Shown here in pieces: positions 19,539-28,058 of a stretch of DNA of 53,702 bases. Below the pieces are notes generated by a model. That model was not told the origin of the DNA. It saw only the letters and a program-made list of their open reading frames with translations, and did no database searches. The stretch's first letter is position 1. Each line of letters starts with the position of its first letter. Origin of the DNA: Pseudoalteromonas sp. S2755 (lineage in GTDB: Bacteria; Pseudomonadota; Gammaproteobacteria; Enterobacterales; Alteromonadaceae); the NCBI RefSeq assembly GCF_005886535.1, contig NZ_PNDS01000002.1, positions 1 through 53,702 on the forward strand, written 5' to 3'. Both the position numbers and the translations under genes were made by a program.

Positions 19539-20839
19539 TGTCTGTAAATGTAGATAAAACAGAAGATACGGGCGTAGTGGGCAAAGTTGTTGATTGGATC
19601 GATGCTCGCATACCAATGACTCGCGTCTGGAATATGCACATTGCTCAATACCCAGCGCCTAAGAACTTTAACTTCTGGTACTTGTTTGGTTCACTCGCCA
19701 TTTTAGTATTGGTAAACCAGATTGTGACTGGTATCTGGCTGACTATGAACTTTGTACCTTCTGCTGAAGGTGCCTTTGCATCAGTAGAATACATCATGCG
19801 TGATGTTGAATATGGTTGGTTATTGCGATACTTACACTCCACTGGCGCGTCCGCGTTCTTCGTGGTGGTCTATCTCCATATGTTCCGCGGTATGATTTAT
19901 GGTTCTTACCAAAAACCACGCGAACTTCTATGGTTGTTTGGTATGTTTATCTTCCTAGCGCTAATGGCTGAAGCATTCATGGGATACTTACTTCCTTGGG
20001 GTCAGATGTCTTTCTGGGGTGCTCAGGTAATCATTTCATTATTCGGTGCAATCCCTGTAATTGGCGATGACTTAACGCTTTGGATCCGTGGTGACTACGT
20101 TATTTCAGGTGCAACGCTTAACCGCTTCTTTGCACTACATGTTATTGCACTACCATTAGTACTGGTTATCTTGGTATTCCTTCACATTGTTGCACTTCAC
20201 GAAGTAGGCTCGAACAACCCAGACGGTGTTGAGATCAAGCGTAAGAAAGGCTCTGTGGCTGAGGAAGACAAGCCTAAATTTAAATTCCATGAATACTACA
20301 CTGACAAAAAAGATATTGTGGATGCAATTCCCTTCCACCCTTACTACACAGTAAAAGATGTCTTAGGTGTTGCTGGCTTCTTAATTTTCTTCTGCGCAAT
20401 TGTTTTCTTCGCACCAGAAATGAACGGTTTCTTCCTTGAAGCGCCAAACTTTGAAGCAGCAAACCCACTGAAAACGCCGGAGCACATTTTCCCAGTTTGG
20501 TACTTTACACCATTCTATGCGATCCTTCGTGCAATCCCAGATAAGCTAATCGGTGTACTTGCGATGGGTGCATCAATCGTAGCATTGGCACTATTGCCTT
20601 GGATTGATCGTGGTTCTGTTCGTTCGATTCGCTACCGCTGTGGTTTCCATAAGTTGAACATTGCTCAGTTTGTTGTCACTTTTGTTATCCTTGGTTGGAT
20701 TGGTGCAACACCGCAAACTGACTTTAAAACGCTATTGTCGCAAATTACGACAGTAACTTACTTCATGTTCTTCGTATTGCTATTCTTCTACAGTAAAAAT
20801 GAGAAGACGAAGCCACTACCAACGAGGTTGACGAAATGA
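19538..20839 (+). CDS. petB: Cytochrome b subunit of bc1 complex
   Basis: Eight-helix membrane protein holding hemes bL and bH and the two quinone sites. Heme histidines lie in the LLRYLHSTGASAFF/VYLHMFRG and FALHVIAL/FLHIVALHEVG segments. It has 433 residues, including the C-terminal helices, so it is the fused long form. The Qo motif usually written PEWY reads PVWY here (HIFPVWYFTPFYAIL). It is coupled to petA (one-base overlap) and petC (four-base overlap). Confidence 0.96.
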   Translation: MSVNVDKTEDTGVVGKVVDWIDARIPMTRVWNMHIAQYPAPKNFNFWYLFGSLAILVLVNQIVTGIWLTMNFVPSAEGAFASVEYIMRDVEYGWLLRYLHSTGASAFFVVVYLHMFRGMIYGSYQKPRELLWLFGMFIFLALMAEAFMGYLLPWGQMSFWGAQVIISLFGAIPVIGDDLTLWIRGDYVISGATLNRFFALHVIALPLVLVILVFLHIVALHEVGSNNPDGVEIKRKKGSVAEEDKPKFKFHEYYTDKKDIVDAIPFHPYYTVKDVLGVAGFLIFFCAIVFFAPEMNGFFLEAPNFEAANPLKTPEHIFPVWYFTPFYAILRAIPDKLIGVLAMGASIVALALLPWIDRGSVRSIRYRCGFHKLNIAQFVVTFVILGWIGATPQTDFKTLLSQITTVTYFMFFVLLFFYSKNEKTKPLPTRLTK

Positions 20840-21597
20840 TGAAAAAGCTAGTAATCGGTTTATTCGCATTGTTGCCAACGTTATCGATGGCAGCGGGTCC
20901 ATCAGTACCTTTGATGGAAGCAAATAATGACCTAACAGATAAAGCATCTTTACAGCGTGGCGCTAAGTTATTTATGAACTACTGCCTTGGTTGTCACCAG
21001 ATGCAGTATCAGCGTTATGAGCGTACTTTCCGTGATATTGGTATTCCAACAGATATTGGTCAAGAAACGCTGATTTTCGATGGTTCTAAAGTGGGTAGCC
21101 ATATTAAAAACTCTATGGCGAAAGATGATGCAGCAAAGTGGTTTGGTGCGGCTCCACCAGACTTAACACTTATCTCTCGTGTTAAGTCACCGGATTACAT
21201 CTATACTTACTTGAAATCATTCTATAAAGATGAGTCTCGCCCATTTGGTGTAAATAACATTGTTTTCCCATTGGTGGGTATGCCTCACGTACTACAAGAA
21301 TTGCAAGGCTTGCCAACTCCAATCACAGAAGAGCATGAAGTTGAGGTGGTTGAAAATGGTGAAAAAGTCATGAAAACCGTCACCAAAGTTGTCGGCACTG
21401 AAACAGATGGTACCGGTGAGATGAGTGTTGATGAATATGACCAAGCAGCACGTGACCTGACAAACTTCTTAGCTTATGTAGGTGAGCCTTCTCGCCTAGA
21501 GTCAGAAGCTTTGGGTATTAAGGTTATTGGTTTCTTAGTTATCTTCTTCATCCTGGCATTCTTCTTGAAGAAAGAATACTGGAGAGATGTTCATTAA
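20836..21597 (+). CDS. petC: Cytochrome c1
   Basis: Membrane-anchored c-type cytochrome that passes electrons from the Rieske protein to soluble cytochrome c. A signal peptide (about 1-19) precedes the heme-binding CLGCH at residues 50-54. A C-terminal transmembrane helix (FLVIFFILAFFL) holds it in place. A probable distal Met ligand lies in the GMPHVLQ or nearby segment. It has 253 residues and closes the petABC operon. Confidence 0.95.
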   Translation: MMKKLVIGLFALLPTLSMAAGPSVPLMEANNDLTDKASLQRGAKLFMNYCLGCHQMQYQRYERTFRDIGIPTDIGQETLIFDGSKVGSHIKNSMAKDDAAKWFGAAPPDLTLISRVKSPDYIYTYLKSFYKDESRPFGVNNIVFPLVGMPHVLQELQGLPTPITEEHEVEVVENGEKVMKTVTKVVGTETDGTGEMSVDEYDQAARDLTNFLAYVGEPSRLESEALGIKVIGFLVIFFILAFFLKKEYWRDVH

Positions 21598-21626
21598 TTT
21601 GAATATTCAAAGGTAATTTTTGCAAT

Positions 21627-21645
21627 AGGGGCGTTCGCCCCTTTT
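21627..21645 (+). terminator. petC terminator
   Basis: A GGGGCG / CGCCCC stem with a TT-centred loop is followed by TTTT. Confidence 0.75.
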
Positions 21646-21693
21646 GCTGTTTAAAGTGATTTAATTACTTTTAGTTTTTTAATGGAGGTAGGC

Positions 21694-22320
21694 ATGGCCG
21701 TTGCTGCCAATAAGCGCCCTGTAATGACACTTTTTTCTGGGTCAAACTGTATGTACAGTCACCAAGTACGTATTGTACTTGCTGAGAAAGGTGTAAGTGT
21801 TGATATTCATCAGGCTGAAAAGGACAACTTACCAGAAGCTCTACACGAGATTAATCCGTATGGTACTGTTCCTACGCTAATCGATCGTGAGCTTGGCTTG
21901 TACCAAGCGAATATCATTATGGAGTATCTAGACGAGCGCTTCCCGCATCCTCCTCTGATGCCTGTATATCCAGTAATGCGTGGTCGTAGTCGTTTAATGA
22001 TGCATCGCATTGAAACTGATTGGTATTCACTTGCTGAAAAGGTTTCTGCGGGCGGCGACGAAGCGGCTCAAGCTCGTAAAGAGTTAACTGAAGCGCTGCT
22101 AGCTGTAGCACCTATTTTCAATGAAGCACCTTACTTCATGAGTGAAGAGTTCAGCTTAGTCGATTGTTATTTAGCTCCACTGCTTTGGCGCTTACCTCAG
22201 CTTGGTATTGAGCTGAATGGCGCTGGTAGCAAAGAGCTAAAAGAGTACATGCTGCGTTTATTTGAACGTGACTCATTCCAAGCATCGTTAACGGATGCAG
22301 AGCGTGAGATCAGATCGTAA
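21694..22320 (+). CDS. sspA: Stringent starvation protein A
   Basis: Glutathione-S-transferase-fold protein that binds RNA polymerase and affects stationary-phase and phage late transcription in enterics. It has 208 residues with the N-terminal thioredoxin-like domain (VMTLFSGSNCMYSHQVRIVL) and the C-terminal helical domain. I chose ATG 21694, with GGAGG five bases upstream. It gives the family start MAVAANKRPVMTLF. Its stop overlaps the sspB start. Confidence 0.95.
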   Translation: MAVAANKRPVMTLFSGSNCMYSHQVRIVLAEKGVSVDIHQAEKDNLPEALHEINPYGTVPTLIDRELGLYQANIIMEYLDERFPHPPLMPVYPVMRGRSRLMMHRIETDWYSLAEKVSAGGDEAAQARKELTEALLAVAPIFNEAPYFMSEEFSLVDCYLAPLLWRLPQLGIELNGAGSKELKEYMLRLFERDSFQASLTDAEREIRS

Positions 22321-22745
22321 TGACGTCTAATCGTCCTTACTTACTACGTGCATTTTACGAGTGGATTGTCGATAACGAATGTACACCGCATTTAGTGGTG
22401 AACGCGGACTTTCCCTCGGTACAGGTTCCAACACAGTTTGTGCAAGAAGGGCAGATTGTGTTGAACGTAAGCCCATCTGCTGTGACGAATTTCTCAATGG
22501 ATAACCAAGCACTGAGCTTTAATGCTCGGTTTGGTGGCCAGCCAATGCAAGTATACGTACCTAACGGTGCGGTATTGGCTATCTATGCCAGAGAAAATGG
22601 TGAGGGCACGGTATTTACACCTGAAGAAGAAGTCTTTGAAGATGAAGAGCTTGATTTGGTAGAAGAGACGGAAGTCTCACAGTCGCCAGAGACTAAGCCG
22701 GAACCTGAAAAGAAAAAAGGTTCTCACCTTCGAGTGATAAAATAA
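22320..22745 (+). CDS. sspB: ClpXP protease specificity-enhancing factor SspB
   Basis: Adaptor that delivers ssrA-tagged proteins to ClpXP. The N-terminal substrate-binding domain (about 1-110) starts with the LLRAFYEWIVDNECTPHLVV type segment. An acidic flexible linker then leads to the C-terminal LRVIK, the ClpX-binding peptide. It has 141 residues and is coupled to sspA. Confidence 0.95.
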   Translation: MTSNRPYLLRAFYEWIVDNECTPHLVVNADFPSVQVPTQFVQEGQIVLNVSPSAVTNFSMDNQALSFNARFGGQPMQVYVPNGAVLAIYARENGEGTVFTPEEEVFEDEELDLVEETEVSQSPETKPEPEKKKGSHLRVIK

Positions 22746-22771
22746 AAAAACCTGCGAATGCAGGTTTTTTT
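22744..22771. terminator. Bidirectional terminator sspB/dolP
   Basis: The AACCTGC / GCAGGTT stem is flanked by an A run and a T run, between convergent sspB and dolP. Confidence 0.88.
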
Positions 22772-22791
22772 ATGACTATATGTTATTGGTA

Positions 22792-23358
22792 TCATATGTA
22801 CTCAAAGGCTTTGATCACACGTTTTACACCATTAATATTTCTGGCGATTTCTACCGCGGAGTTTGCTTCTTGCTTGGAAACTAAACCCATTAAGAACACT
22901 TCTGCATTCTCGGTAACGACCTTAATATTTGCACCATTGACCTCGTCGGCAGCGAGTAATTTGGTTTTAACCTTAGAGGTCAGCCAAGTATCATGTGTCT
23001 GAGTTGCGATACCTATATTTGAGCTTATTCTTAACTGATTATGGACCTGCTTAATCCCTGCAACGTTCTGTAACGCACGCTCAGCTTCCGTTTTCATTTC
23101 TTGATTGGTAACCTGACCAATCATTAATACTACACCATTAACACTCACCAGTGTGATGTTGGCATGATCTGCAAGGCGCTTAATCTCTTTGATAGCAAGC
23201 GTGCCTTTAATCTCGATATTGTTATCGTCAATTTGTGCACCGATAGTGCGCCTATCATTTGCAGCAGAGACCGCACCGGCTGTACCAGCAACTACCGCAG
23301 CAGCACACCCTTGTAGTAACAAGATGGCGGCAAGTAAAGAGGTTATTCTCATCATCAT
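22792..23358 (-). CDS. dolP: Outer-membrane lipoprotein DolP (two BON domains)
   Basis: Lipoprotein that supports outer-membrane integrity and BAM function in enterics (formerly YraP). The lipobox LLQGC places the lipidated cysteine near residue 17. Two BON domains follow (about 45-115 and 120-188) with the VNGVVLMIGQV and TENAEVFLMGLV cores. It has 188 residues. It overlaps diaA by 4 bases, and the dolP-diaA-yraN-lpoA order matches E. coli. Confidence 0.93.
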   Translation of the reverse strand: MMMRITSLLAAILLLQGCAAAVVAGTAGAVSAANDRRTIGAQIDDNNIEIKGTLAIKEIKRLADHANITLVSVNGVVLMIGQVTNQEMKTEAERALQNVAGIKQVHNQLRISSNIGIATQTHDTWLTSKVKTKLLAADEVNGANIKVVTENAEVFLMGLVSKQEANSAVEIARNINGVKRVIKAFEYI

Positions 23359-23942
23359 ACTTCGTCCTGAGGGAATAAAATTGCGTCTATTAGCTCACTT
23401 AAACAGTGAGTATTGAATACTTGTGACTCGATTATCCGGCTTGGGCGTTTACTTGGGATCCGGATCTCTACATCCTGAGGGCCCAACAGGCCGGTAATTT
23501 CACCACCATCATCGCCAACTAGCGCAATGACTTTCATATCTCTCGTAAGAGCCGCTTCCACTGCGCCAATAACCGCCTTTTCTTGCCCGTTTATGGCATA
23601 CGCCACCAGCAAGTCACCTTGCTGCGCAAATGCGCGTATTTGCTTGGCAAAGCGCTCTCTGGCTTTGCCATTTTCTGGTGACGCCAAATTATATTGCTCA
23701 TTCGTTAGTGCAATCGCGGGCAGACACGGGCGTTCGGTTTCGTAAAAGTTGCTTAAGATGGTTGCGAAGTGGTGCGCCAACATATGATTACTTGGCGCGC
23801 CGCAGCAGATGATTTTATTGCCATTGATCAGGCTCTGAGCCATAGTCATCGCTGCGGTTTCTAGCGCTTTAGGCAATACTTCGCCCGCCGCTATCTGCGC
23901 TTGAATTGACTCTGTAAATATAGATTTTATAGATTCTTGCAT
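23355..23942 (-). CDS. diaA: DnaA initiator-associating protein DiaA
   Basis: SIS-fold tetramer that binds DnaA and promotes assembly at oriC. It has 195 residues covering one SIS domain with the CCGAPSNHMLAHHFATILSN segment near residue 50. The paralogue GmhA (sedoheptulose-7-phosphate isomerase) is the alternative, but the neighbours (dolP, yraN, lpoA) favour DiaA. Confidence 0.9.
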   Translation of the reverse strand: MQESIKSIFTESIQAQIAAGEVLPKALETAAMTMAQSLINGNKIICCGAPSNHMLAHHFATILSNFYETERPCLPAIALTNEQYNLASPENGKARERFAKQIRAFAQQGDLLVAYAINGQEKAVIGAVEAALTRDMKVIALVGDDGGEITGLLGPQDVEIRIPSKRPSRIIESQVFNTHCLSELIDAILFPQDEV

Positions 23943-23943
23943 G

Positions 23944-24309
23944 CTAAAAAATATTTCTAATCCAGTTTATTTCAGGGGGATCGGCCCCTTGAATGGCAAC
24001 AAAGTCGACTCTAAGTTGCGTGTTATGCAAATTTTGCTGTGCTAAATAATTATAAATACTACGCTTTAATCTTTGAAGCTTAGTTTTTGATAGTGCGTTA
24101 ATTGCGCCACCAAAGTGGCTGCTATCGCGATACTTTACTTCAATAAACACTAAGGTTTGCGACTCTCGCATAATGAGGTCTATCTCTCCGTATTTACAGA
24201 GATAGTTTCTGGTGACGGGGGTTAATCCTTGTTTTACCAAGAATTGCTCCGCAATCACCTCAAAATGCTCGCCCTTACTCCGTGTGTTGCTAAATAATCC
24301 TTTAAACAT
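23944..24309 (-). CDS. yraN: UPF0102 family protein YraN
   Basis: Small endonuclease-like-fold protein of uncertain function, with 121 residues. The core NYLCKYGEIDLIMRE and LVFIEVKYR carries the E-x-D ... E-x-K pattern of restriction-endonuclease-like folds. It sits between lpoA and diaA. The true role is unknown. Confidence 0.92.
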   Translation of the reverse strand: MFKGLFSNTRSKGEHFEVIAEQFLVKQGLTPVTRNYLCKYGEIDLIMRESQTLVFIEVKYRDSSHFGGAINALSKTKLQRLKRSIYNYLAQQNLHNTQLRVDFVAIQGADPPEINWIRNIF

Positions 24310-24318
24310 CCAGATATC

Positions 24319-26211
24319 CTATCTGATCAAAGAGTCTCCCGCAGGTTTCTCTTGTTGCATAAATAATGGTAGCGGAGGCTGTTCATCTAAGCTCACCAAA
24401 CGAATTTGTTTATTATGATACTGTGCCCAACTGAGCTTTCGCACAACATCACTGCCACCGCGGATGCTGAGCTGACCGGTTAAGCCATCAAAACTTTTAC
24501 CCGAGAGCCAAGCCAATTGGCGCAGCTCGGGGACTAAATTCGTGGCGTCATATGCCATTGCAAACAGGCGCTGTTCTATATCAGCCTGTTCAGGCCATAA
24601 AGATTGGTATTCATCTCGAAGCGGTGCTTTTTCAACAGCACCCGGTAGCATCCAAGGCTGCTCGGTAAAATAAAGCCCTTCTAAATCGCCCTTATCAGTA
24701 ACATCAATTTGTTTACTATAGCTGCGAGAGCTTGCATATAAAGGGATCCTGTCAGCAAACGTACTGACATTGACGTCTAAATAAGGCTTAAGCAGTCGAG
24801 TTTCCATTGCATCACCTAAAATATAGATGGCATCAATATCGCGTCTAGAGCGCGTTTCGCTTTTGACCTCTTTACGAAATAGACTTTTTATGACGCTAGT
24901 GCGTGCTTTGGATGCGTCGACCTCTAAAATATCCGTGATGACATCCGCCATATTGGTACTATTAGTATAATAACCCACTTCTGGCGCGGTCTCACTATAG
25001 CGTTTCCAGCCTTGATCAAAATGCTCAATCAACCGCTTACCAGAGGCATTTGCTGGAGCCAGTAACATGGGCTTTTTATAGCCTTTAGCAAGAAAGTGCT
25101 TCATTGCTTGTTCGACTTCATGCTCTGGGTTAAGCGCAAAAAAGTACTGTTCACTGCTGCTAGGCGTGAGCGTCTCACGAGCATTTAAAAATAAGGTTGG
25201 ATAAGCCGCAAAACCTTTGTCAGCGAGTAGTTTTTCAACGTTGGATTTTAATAATGGACCAATGACAAAATCGACATTTGCTTCAGCAAGTTGCGTTATG
25301 ATTTCAGACTCGGATGCCATTTCATCAATAAAGAAGATCTCTTCGATCGCACCTTCGTCAGTGGCAGCCAAGAAACCATTTTTGAGCGCTGTACCGAGTC
25401 GCTCGCTCGCGCCAGATTGTGGTAGTAACACCGCAAGTCTTTTAACTTGGTAAGGTTCAAGCGCAACCGCGCCTTGTAAATCTTTAGGCAGCAAAGCAAC
25501 CGCAGGGTGATTAGTAAAACGACGACGCCAATTATTCATGGCTTGGTCGAGCTGGACGCTTGAACCCAAATAAATTTGTTGATACTTAGCTAGCGTCACC
25601 CAACCACGCTGTAAAACAGAGCCAGAATCAAAGCGTTCTAGGGCGTAACTTGATAGCTGCTGAAGCGCGAGCCAAATCTCTTCGTTTAACCCGGCCACCG
25701 CTAAGTTATGTTCATTGGCAATATCGGCCGCTTTAAAGTACTCGACCAAGGCTTTTTTTGGTAGTTGCTGGGAGGCATAAATACTACCTAGTAAATACTC
25801 ATACCAAGCTTGGTGCTCAGGGGTGTTGAGCCTACCCTCTAGAGTGTTCAGGATGGCTAACGCATTGGCATACTGCGACAATTCTTTGCGAGCAAGAGCG
25901 ATGTATAATTTGTTTTGAATATGATCAACACTGGCTTTAGCTTCCATCGCTAAACCAATTTGCTCTAATATTTGCCAGTCTTTTTCTAAGATAGCAGCGT
26001 CTCTGGCTGCATATAGCAATTGGATTTTGGCAACGCCTTCTTTACTCTGCGCCCTTGCAAATAACGACGCGGCATTGTCATCCGATTGGCTAACGGCTTT
26101 AGTTGTTTTAGTTTCTTGGGGGGATTTGGTGACATTTGTGCTTGTACTACAAGCGGATAACCCCGACAATATGGCAACTAAAAGCGCTATCTTTTTAAAC
26201 TGCACAGGCAA
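24319..26211 (-). CDS. lpoA: Penicillin-binding protein activator LpoA
   Basis: Outer-membrane lipoprotein that reaches through the periplasm to activate PBP1a. The lipobox LSAC puts the lipidated Cys at residue 21. An N-terminal TPR-like helical domain (about 50-250) is followed by a periplasmic-binding-protein-like domain (about 255-600). It has 630 residues. It is divergent from rsmI with only about 55 bases between starts. Confidence 0.93.
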   Translation of the reverse strand: MPVQFKKIALLVAILSGLSACSTSTNVTKSPQETKTTKAVSQSDDNAASLFARAQSKEGVAKIQLLYAARDAAILEKDWQILEQIGLAMEAKASVDHIQNKLYIALARKELSQYANALAILNTLEGRLNTPEHQAWYEYLLGSIYASQQLPKKALVEYFKAADIANEHNLAVAGLNEEIWLALQQLSSYALERFDSGSVLQRGWVTLAKYQQIYLGSSVQLDQAMNNWRRRFTNHPAVALLPKDLQGAVALEPYQVKRLAVLLPQSGASERLGTALKNGFLAATDEGAIEEIFFIDEMASESEIITQLAEANVDFVIGPLLKSNVEKLLADKGFAAYPTLFLNARETLTPSSSEQYFFALNPEHEVEQAMKHFLAKGYKKPMLLAPANASGKRLIEHFDQGWKRYSETAPEVGYYTNSTNMADVITDILEVDASKARTSVIKSLFRKEVKSETRSRRDIDAIYILGDAMETRLLKPYLDVNVSTFADRIPLYASSRSYSKQIDVTDKGDLEGLYFTEQPWMLPGAVEKAPLRDEYQSLWPEQADIEQRLFAMAYDATNLVPELRQLAWLSGKSFDGLTGQLSIRGGSDVVRKLSWAQYHNKQIRLVSLDEQPPLPLFMQQEKPAGDSLIR

Positions 26212-26265
26212 ACCTTCTTTTTCACGACTGAGTGGATATCTTACTGACTGATATTGGAGAGCTCA

Positions 26266-27126
26266 ATGGCTAATCTTCACAACGAAAACAAAATCGGCAC
26301 CCTACATATTGTAGCGACACCAATAGGTAATTTAGATGACATCAGTGAACGTGCACTGAAAGTGTTAAGTCAGGTCGATTTAATCGCTGCCGAAGATACG
26401 CGCCACACCGGTAAATTATTGAGCCACTTTAGCATTAAAGCAAAAACTTTTGCACTGCATGATCACAACGAGAAGCAAAAAGCGCAGCAAATTTTAGATT
26501 GGTTAAACGAAGGTAAAGACATCGCGCTAGTGTCTGATGCGGGAACGCCGCTTATCAGCGATCCGGGCTATGCCGTGGTAAACCTGTGCCGTGAAGCAGG
26601 TGCTACCGTCACTCCCGTTCCTGGCGCGTGTGCCGCCATTGCTGCGGTGAGTTGTTCTGGCTTACCAACAGATAAATTCCAATTCGTGGGATTTTCACCA
26701 GCAAAAAGCCAATCGCGTCAGCAATTTTTTAAAGATGCAGTCGCCTCTGGCATTACCAGTATCTTGTACGAAAGCACCCACCGCATTATGGCAAGTCTAG
26801 AAGATATGAAAATCGCACTGGGCGAAACACAACAAGTCGTTTTTGCTAAAGAACTGACCAAAACCTATGAAACCTTTTTCAGCGGCACGGTTATTGAGCT
26901 CATTGAGTTTTTAACCGCAACGCCTGAAAAGCAAAAAGGTGAACTGGTGTTGATGCTACCCGGTGAACAAAGGGATGAGCAAGCATTAACGCCAGAAGCG
27001 AAAAAGCTGATTGAGTTACTAGAACCAGAAATGCCATTGAAGAAGGCCTGCGGCATGGCAGCTGAATACCTAGGACTCAAAAAGAACGCCTTGTATAAGG
27101 CTATCATTGCTGAGCGAGAAGCGTAA
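26266..27126 (+). CDS. rsmI: 16S rRNA (cytidine-2'-O)-methyltransferase RsmI
   Basis: SAM-dependent methyltransferase that 2'-O-methylates C1402 of 16S rRNA. It has the tetrapyrrole-methylase fold with the GTLHIVATPIGNLDD start, AEDTRHTGKLL, and SDAGTPLISDPGY. ATG 26266 has GGAGA upstream. An upstream TTG (26254) is less likely. It has 286 residues and is followed by rnpB. Confidence 0.95.
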   Translation: MANLHNENKIGTLHIVATPIGNLDDISERALKVLSQVDLIAAEDTRHTGKLLSHFSIKAKTFALHDHNEKQKAQQILDWLNEGKDIALVSDAGTPLISDPGYAVVNLCREAGATVTPVPGACAAIAAVSCSGLPTDKFQFVGFSPAKSQSRQQFFKDAVASGITSILYESTHRIMASLEDMKIALGETQQVVFAKELTKTYETFFSGTVIELIEFLTATPEKQKGELVLMLPGEQRDEQALTPEAKKLIELLEPEMPLKKACGMAAEYLGLKKNALYKAIIAEREA

Positions 27127-27166
27127 TACACGCAATTTATCGCGTGCGTTATTGCATTAAAGTGCG

Positions 27167-27172
27167 TATAAT
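27167..27172 (+). promoter_or_regulatory. -10 box of rnpB promoter
   Basis: TATAAT followed by GC-rich CGCCCGCC, a discriminator typical of stable-RNA promoters, about 10 bases before the expected RNA 5' end. The -35 is not clear. Confidence 0.6.
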
Positions 27173-27181
27173 CGCCCGCCT

Positions 27182-27551
<370 letters not shown>

Positions 27552-27559
27552 ATTACATC

Positions 27560-27591
27560 AAAGCCCGTAGTTAACGCTACGGGCTTTTTGT
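27560..27591 (+). terminator. rnpB terminator
   Basis: An 11-base-pair stem AAAGCCCGTAG / CTACGGGCTTT is followed by a T run. Confidence 0.92.
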
Positions 27592-28058
27592 TTCTAGGAG
27601 TTATGTATAAAACCCACTCCGTGCATACAAAACAGCGGCTTACCTGCTCAGTCAAAATTGTATATTAAACGTGAAAAAAGCGATTAATAAACCAGTCCAA
27701 CAGATTGAAGGGGTAAGTGAATATGAGATCATTATAGTAATCACATCACCAAAACTGAGATCTTTATTTTATTTACTTATGCAAGCTAATATCACGCCAG
27801 TGCGGGTCGATGTGCTTAGAGCGAAAAATGCTGTTTGCTGTCGAAGGCTATCAATTCAGTAAATCAAAACACAAAAAATGAGACAGTATCACTATGGCTC
27901 ATGGTGTTAAGTGTTTTTACGTTAAACGTGAGTTCTTATAGGCAGCAGAAAGCAAGGTCGTGTAGATTAAACGCAATATTACTTTTCTTTTTGATGAGTA
28001 TGTTAGTCTTTGTGTTATCTCAAGACAGTAAGTGTATTTTGCACATGTTGGAACTACC
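27592..28058. other. Unassigned AT-rich region between rnpB and the S46 peptidase gene
   Basis: About 470 bases with only two short overlapping plus-strand frames (27671-27862 and 27835-28062). Both lack clear ribosome sites and recognisable motifs. The second has a hydrophobic stretch near its end. This could be a decayed gene, for example a membrane regulator, or simply intergenic DNA with the promoter of the peptidase gene. I cannot assign it. Confidence 0.35.
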
